Assembly (NCBI RefSeq): GCF_900545205.1 | Contig: NZ_UQYC01000094.1 | Span: 1 to 5,836, forward strand | Direction of reading: 5' to 3' | DNA: 5,836 nucleotides | From: an uncultured Veillonella sp. | GTDB lineage: Bacteria; Bacillota; Negativicutes; Veillonellales; Veillonellaceae | In this document: positions 5,187 to 5,836 of the stretch, piece by piece | How the letters are laid out: every line of letters starts with the position of its first letter | Position numbering within the stretch: the stretch's first letter is position 1 | Program-made: the position numbers and the translations under genes | Notes under the pieces: generated by a model | Databases searched by the model: none | Seen by the model: the letters and a program-made list of their open reading frames with translations, nothing else | What the model was told of the DNA's origin: nothing

Positions 5187-5783
5187 TTATTTATAACTGA
5201 ACTGCGCATCCATAATCATTTGGCGTAACTGTTCCATACGAATACCTTCAGGTAACTTATGTCGATAAAACTGTAAATTATAGTAATATCGAGTATCTTC
5301 ATAATCTGTCACCAATACCATATCCGTGCGATACTCTAATGGCCACCCATACATAAATTCAGTTAGTAAACTACGCACGCCATCATTGTTGACCTCTATT
5401 ACATTATGCGTAATAGGTAATACCATCTTTACGGTAGGTTCAGGAATCGTTCTATCTTTAACAAGCTCATTAACCTCAGCATCTAACGTGGAACTCGTAC
5501 TATCGATAGATCTAGCCTTTACATGCATAAATACCCCATCAGAGGTTCTAAACACCCTACCATCAATGTCCTTTGTTTCGCCCTGCGTTTCAATAGCATC
5601 CTTTAATACTCGGAATTGATACGGTCCATAAAACTTTGTGTCTGTCATAGCATCTAATGCCGCATCATATTGACCATTATGTACATTCGTAACATGCATA
5701 ACAGGCTTTATATCGCTAGCTTCTGAAAGCATCGGTACGGATAAACACAAACCTAGACTAAGTAATGTAATATAACGTTTCAT
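5187..5783 (-). CDS. Secreted protein of unknown function
   Basis: This 198-residue protein starts with a clear Sec signal peptide: MKRY, then a hydrophobic core (residues 5-19), then SEA-SD with likely cleavage after Ala22. Cys13 lies in LGLC, which does not fit a lipobox, so it is probably soluble in the periplasm if the host is a diderm. The mature part is mixed alpha/beta by appearance, without membrane segments, repeats or cysteines. Conspicuous segments are FYGPYQFRV (51-59), EFMYGWPLEYRTD (142-154) and the tyrosine-rich RYYYNLQFYRH (165-175). I do not recognise a family. The ATG follows the purine-rich GAGGGAGA (5789-5796), whose GAGGG core gives acceptable Shine-Dalgarno spacing. It is a single-gene unit, convergent with the ThrE-like operon and sharing its terminator. 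Confidence 0.85.
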   Translation of the reverse strand: MKRYITLLSLGLCLSVPMLSEASDIKPVMHVTNVHNGQYDAALDAMTDTKFYGPYQFRVLKDAIETQGETKDIDGRVFRTSDGVFMHVKARSIDSTSSTLDAEVNELVKDRTIPEPTVKMVLPITHNVIEVNNDGVRSLLTEFMYGWPLEYRTDMVLVTDYEDTRYYYNLQFYRHKLPEGIRMEQLRQMIMDAQFSYK

Positions 5784-5822
5784 ATGAGTCTCCCTCTCCC
5801 TAAAAACTATTATCTTATTTGT

Positions 5823-5831
5823 ATTGTAACA
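5823..5831 (-). promoter_or_regulatory. Extended -10 promoter of the secreted-protein gene
   Basis: On the minus strand this reads TGTTACAAT, 40 bp upstream of the ATG, the same element and nearly the same distance as for the acidic-protein gene. The identity extends over 15 bp (5822-5836 against 1243-1257) up to the window edge. Any -35 element lies outside the window. Confidence 0.45.
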
Positions 5832-5836
5832 TAATT

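Noticed and set aside
5326..5619. 97-codon + strand open frame
   Set aside because: It is antisense to the secreted-protein gene, whose signal peptide, Shine-Dalgarno site and promoter support the minus strand.

Overview
The window looks like ordinary chromosome from a low-GC, AT-rich bacterium. Strong GGAGG-type Shine-Dalgarno sites, the gene families present and the general style suggest Negativicutes, most likely Veillonella or a close relative. This is an inference: there is no rRNA or other marker gene here. It carries the 3' end of one gene, five complete genes, at least three intrinsic terminators and two intergenic regions with more structure than their neighbours.

Layout. Positions 1-90 are the last 29 codons of a + strand gene that ends in a hydrophobic stretch and a basic/charged tail, probably a membrane transporter. 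Positions 91-366 are a gene-free, AT-rich stretch holding about six copies of an 11-13 bp element, ACTACCAGTTA, in two orientations. Two copies face one way and three to four the other, so they form nested inverted repeats plus a 52-bp direct repeat. The inner pair ends in a T-run and probably terminates the upstream gene. Next comes a minus-strand gene for a very acidic 279-residue cytoplasmic protein of unknown function, possibly a tandem NTF2-like protein. It is divergent from a + strand HAD-superfamily phosphatase of the phosphoglycolate phosphatase type, which has its own terminator.

A 400-bp intergenic region follows (2006-2413). It holds that terminator, a 17-bp hairpin, two smaller hairpins that match no riboswitch class I recognise, and then a strong extended -10 promoter. 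This promoter drives a two-gene operon. The first gene encodes a YkvI-type ten-helix membrane protein with an unusual 124-residue hydrophilic C-terminal tail. It overlaps by 4 nt (ATGA) a fused-type threonine/serine exporter (ThrE family). The operon ends at a long bidirectional terminator shared with a convergent minus-strand gene for a secreted 198-residue protein of unknown function.

How the genes relate. The clearest functional unit is the ykvI-like/thrE-like pair: two polytopic inner-membrane proteins made from one message, plausibly handling amino acids. The two minus-strand genes of unknown function share an identical 15-bp promoter segment at the same distance from their start codons. 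The HAD phosphatase appears to be a stand-alone housekeeping gene. I found no phage genes, CRISPR array, complete insertion sequence or clear defence system. The best candidates for something undescribed are the repeat/palindrome array at 91-360 and the structured, gene-free stretch at 2191-2335.
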